In this document: one piece after another, positions 6,111-6,777 of the stretch
How positions within the stretch are numbered: the first letter of the stretch is position 1
Layout: every line of letters starts with the position of its first letter
NCBI GenBank assembly: GCA_030681145.1
Contig: JAUXXK010000396.1
Location: forward strand, 1-6,777
Source: Methanobacteriaceae archaeon
GTDB taxonomy: Archaea; Methanobacteriota; Methanobacteria; Methanobacteriales; Methanobacteriaceae
DNA length: 6,777 bases
Direction: 5' to 3'
Notes under the pieces: generated by a model
What the model was told of the DNA's origin: nothing
The model's input: the letters and a program-made list of their open reading frames with translations, nothing else
Databases searched by the model: none
Made by a program: the position numbers and the translations under genes

Positions 6111-6165
6111 AAATCTAACTTAAAGTCATCCAATTCAATCTTGCAAAATTATAGAGTTATTCAAA

Positions 6166-6169
6166 AGGT
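6166..6169 (+). promoter_or_regulatory. Shine-Dalgarno site of the ThrE-family gene
   Basis: AGGT, complementary to the archaeal 16S 3' end, lies seven bases upstream of the ATG at 6177. It favours this ATG over the in-frame ATG at codon 7. Confidence 0.4.
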
Positions 6170-6176
6170 ACATAAA

Positions 6177-6777
6177 ATGGATAAAAATCATAAAATGACC
6201 TTAAACAATATTGAAAAGCAGAAAATAGATAAAAAATTCAATCATGATCTTTTAAAATTCGTTGCGGGATTAGGAAAAGCTCTTAGCTCAGCCGGAATAT
6301 CCGTAACCGCTATTCAATCTATCTTATATGATATAACTAGGGCTTATGGCGTTAATGCCGAAATATTATTCTTTACAACTTTTTTAATAATAAAGTTGGG
6401 AGATGAAGAATCTTCCCCTTTAGCAACTGTAAACAAAATATCAGGGCTTTCTCATCTAAATCAAGTTTCAGAACTATATGAATTAATATATTTAGCTGAA
6501 AAGGCAAAAATAAGCCCAGAAGAAGGTGAAAAGCGTCTTAAAGAAATAATGTGTCAAAAACACCGTTTTGGAGTTTTTGGAATAATCATTGGATACATCC
6601 TCTTTGCCCTGGGTTTAGGAATGTTATTGCAGCCTACACCCCAACAATTAATTGTTTCGGGATTTTTAGGAGGAATAGTAAGTTTATTATTAATTTTAAG
6701 TGAGAATAGGGTTCGTTTAACCCTTATTTTGCCAGTAATATCCGCATTTGTAGTTTCAACAATATTTTTTTGGGGAG
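6177..6777 (+). CDS. Threonine/serine exporter (ThrE) family protein, N-terminal part
   Basis: The frame is open from the ATG at 6177 to the right edge (200 codons), so the gene is cut. Residues about 23-124 match the soluble N-terminal domain of the ThrE/DUF1212 family: a helix GLGKALSSAGISVTAIQ (31-47), the segment AYGVNAEILFFTTFLIIKLGD (56-76), and a helical stretch ending ISPEEGEKRLKEI (112-124). Hydrophobic segments then follow at about 131-151 (starting FGVFGIIIGY), 157-175 and 180-199, the first of the C-terminal membrane helices. The family's founding member exports threonine and serine from Corynebacterium. Substrate and direction in archaea are unproven, so the call is at family level. 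The first 20 residues are charged and outside the family domain, and codon 7 is also ATG, but AGGT seven bases before 6177 supports the longer form. The preceding 393-base gap suggests its own promoter. Confidence 0.75.
   Translation, partial: MDKNHKMTLNNIEKQKIDKKFNHDLLKFVAGLGKALSSAGISVTAIQSILYDITRAYGVNAEILFFTTFLIIKLGDEESSPLATVNKISGLSHLNQVSELYELIYLAEKAKISPEEGEKRLKEIMCQKHRFGVFGIIIGYILFALGLGMLLQPTPQQLIVSGFLGGIVSLLLILSENRVRLTLILPVISAFVVSTIFFWG

Larger units (their letters stand above)
5912..6121. repeat. Widely spaced perfect 12-bp inverted repeat
   Basis: AAGTTAGATTTT at 5912-5923 is the exact reverse complement of AAAATCTAACTT at 6110-6121. The arms bracket the stem-loop and the candidate promoters of the ThrE-family gene. 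The match stops sharply at both ends. Its AT-rich composition makes a chance pair possible. Confidence 0.4.
5784..6176. other. Long non-coding gap before the ThrE-family gene
   Basis: There are 393 bases without a convincing gene on either strand; stops are frequent in all frames. It starts with a T6 run (5793-5798) that may terminate the ASCH-TPR transcript. It then holds further T-runs (5873-5878 and 5927-5932), an imperfect stem-loop (5997-6029), a perfect 12-bp inverted repeat whose arms are 186 bases apart (5912-5923 and 6110-6121), and two TATA-like boxes for the downstream gene. TCCCAC appears twice, 30 bases apart (5941-5946 and 5971-5976). It could be a regulatory leader or hold a small RNA, but nothing proves either. 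Confidence 0.5.

Noticed and set aside
5784..6176. A CRISPR array, tRNA or insertion sequence in the long gap
   Set aside because: There are no regularly spaced direct repeats, no cloverleaf with a T-loop signature, and no transposase remnant or target-site duplication. The inverted repeat alone is not enough.
1..6777. An undescribed defence, secretion or other multi-gene system
   Set aside because: Six of the seven genes belong to well-known housekeeping or transport families in a plausible chromosomal order. Only the ASCH-TPR fusion is unusual, and it stands alone without system-like partners.

Overview
The window looks like ordinary chromosome from a methanogenic archaeon, most likely Methanobacteriales (Methanobacterium-like). 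The reasons are AT-rich DNA with very AT-rich intergenic gaps, TATA/BRE-like boxes in place of bacterial -35/-10 elements, oligo-T tracts where terminators are expected, Shine-Dalgarno sequences such as AGGAGG and GTGAT, and an archaeal-type fused GlmU. The taxonomic assignment is an inference from gene types and style, not from a marker gene. All seven genes lie on the + strand.

Left block (1-2504): the 3' part of a phosphoglucosamine mutase (GlmM) gene runs in from the left edge. After a T-rich gap comes the bifunctional sugar-1-phosphate nucleotidylyltransferase/acetyltransferase (archaeal GlmU). Together they would make UDP-GlcNAc, the precursor for pseudomurein and surface glycans. Eighteen bases later, in the same reading frame, a gamma-carbonic-anhydrase-like left-handed beta-helix protein starts at TTG.

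Middle block (2505-4563): a promoter-bearing gap, then histidinol-phosphate aminotransferase (HisC), then a radical-SAM protein of the anaerobic ribonucleotide reductase activase type (NrdG-like) with no reductase gene beside it.

Right block (4564-6777): an unusual protein in which an N-terminal ASCH domain is joined to seven tetratricopeptide repeats. A 393-base non-coding gap follows, containing a long hairpin, a 12-bp inverted repeat and two TATA-like boxes. Last is the 5' part of a ThrE-family (threonine/serine exporter) membrane protein, cut by the right edge.

I found no mobile element, CRISPR array, tRNA, rRNA or clear undescribed multi-gene system. The item most worth a second look is the ASCH-TPR protein. 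Its ASCH domain keeps, at matching spacing, the Lys/Thr/Glu set that I recall as catalytic in the E. coli N4-acetylcytidine amidohydrolase YqfB.
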